A stretch of DNA of 36,935 nt from Bacteroidales bacterium (GTDB lineage Bacteria; Bacteroidota; Bacteroidia; Bacteroidales; UBA6680): the NCBI GenBank assembly GCA_016926405.1, contig JAFGOQ010000222.1:1-36935 (forward strand), in the 5' to 3' direction. The notes beneath the pieces were generated by a model that saw nothing but the letters and a program-made list of their open reading frames with translations, did not search any database and had not been told where the DNA came from. Positions 35,932 through 36,935 of this stretch are shown here, piece by piece; position 1 is the stretch's first letter; each line of letters begins with the position of its first letter. The position numbers and the translations under genes were made by a program.

Positions 35932-36702
35932 TTACTTGTTACTTCTAATAATTCTCTCTGTAAATATCTTATAAATCTGTTGAAGTTCCTTGTCGTTACT
36001 CAGAAAATCGAGCTGTTTATCAATAATTTTAAGATCTTTTCGAGCAGCTGGGCCAGTCTGCGCTTGTTGTGGCGACAGCGTATTAAGTTTATTTACACAC
36101 TCTTCTATAAGAGGTTTCAGAACAGAGATATCTAAATCCGATTTTTTTAAAATATCGTCAGCTATTGAGTATAAATGATTTGTGAAGTTACAAGCAAAAA
36201 CTGCTGCTAAATGAAGCTGAGCACGCTTAAAACTATCGGTAACCTTAACTACTTTTGAAACCGATTGGGCTAGTTGAATAAGAGTCTGCTCTGTTTTAGC
36301 ATTGCTTGCCTCAATAAAAATTGGAATCGTTAGAAAATCAACCTGTTTCTCTTTCGAGAATGTTTGCAAAGGATAAAACGAACCATAGTTTTTAATTCTA
36401 TTGTTAAAAACATCAACAGAAACACTTCCCGAAGTATGAACAACAATGGCATTTGTGTTTGGCAATTGCTTAACTACTGACTCTATTGAGTCGTCGGAAA
36501 CGGCAATAATATACACCTCGGAATTTGGCAGATGGTTAATATTACAAACGGCATTTGCATTAACCTTTGCCGATAGTAATTTAGCATTATCGATAGAGCG
36601 GCTATAAACAGAGGTAATATTATGACCCACATTATATAAAGCAGAAGCCAAATGCGTTGCTACTCCCCCCGATCCTATTATTGATATATTCATTTTTACC
36701 AA
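35932..36702 (-). CDS. Rossmann-fold, DUF2520 domain-containing protein
   Basis: NISIIGSGGVATHLASALYNVGHNITSVYSR, HTSGSVSVDVFNNRIKNYGSFYPLQTFSKEK, AAVFACNFTNHLYSIADDIL. Confidence 0.88.
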   Translation of the reverse strand: MVKMNISIIGSGGVATHLASALYNVGHNITSVYSRSIDNAKLLSAKVNANAVCNINHLPNSEVYIIAVSDDSIESVVKQLPNTNAIVVHTSGSVSVDVFNNRIKNYGSFYPLQTFSKEKQVDFLTIPIFIEASNAKTEQTLIQLAQSVSKVVKVTDSFKRAQLHLAAVFACNFTNHLYSIADDILKKSDLDISVLKPLIEECVNKLNTLSPQQAQTGPAARKDLKIIDKQLDFLSNDKELQQIYKIFTERIIRSNK

Positions 36703-36935
36703 TTTTTATTGACGTATAAAGCTACAAAAACATATTTATAATTGAGAACTATTAAGTGTATTAACCCTCTAGTAAATTATTCACTTTATTATCAACTATT
36801 ATAGTTCAAACAATATAACCTAATAACCCATATCAAAATATTTTGTAAAACAAAAGGCAGATAATATAATAAAACTATATACCTATTTAGTTTAATTACA
36901 TAGTACATTAAATAAATTAATATAAACTATATTAT

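Noticed and set aside
36703-36935. Possible gene or mobile element end at the right edge
   Set aside because: AT-rich non-coding sequence with no ORF, repeat or tRNA-like structure that I can support.

Overview
This is a chromosomal window from an AT-rich anaerobic Bacteroidota, probably Bacteroidales-like. That assignment rests on protein style (TlpA-like thioredoxins, S46 peptidase, an ECF sigma operon with a DUF4252-like protein, HEAT protein); no 16S is present. The right half (about 18.2-31.3 kb, minus strand) is a [FeFe]-hydrogenase super-cluster. It contains two HydABC-type trimeric hydrogenases that differ in architecture, and between them a putative sensory/regulatory module: DRTGG protein, RsbW-like ATPase, catalytically degenerate H-cluster protein, second DRTGG protein, secreted hypothetical, PHP phosphoesterase, second HATPase. 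A third NuoE/NuoF-like pair runs off the left edge. Four hydrogenase-related transcription units each have a palindrome close to TTGTTAA-N4-TTAACAA (Rex-like) about 70-130 bp upstream, which suggests a shared NADH/NAD+-responsive regulon. Other features are a SNF2 helicase, topB, murB, mltG, an LTA-synthase-like sulfatase, a PLP aminotransferase, an ECF sigma operon and a maf-ubiA-kdsC-DUF2520 cluster. Non-coding structure includes two tandem-repeat arrays (21-bp and 42-bp periods) sharing a CAATCAAGT core, both between convergent genes; two GTAGAGA...TCTCTAC hairpins; heptamer repeats before kdsC and ubiA; and several clear terminators. No rRNA, tRNA, CRISPR array or transposase was recognised. 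All family calls come from reading motifs by eye; no searches were run.
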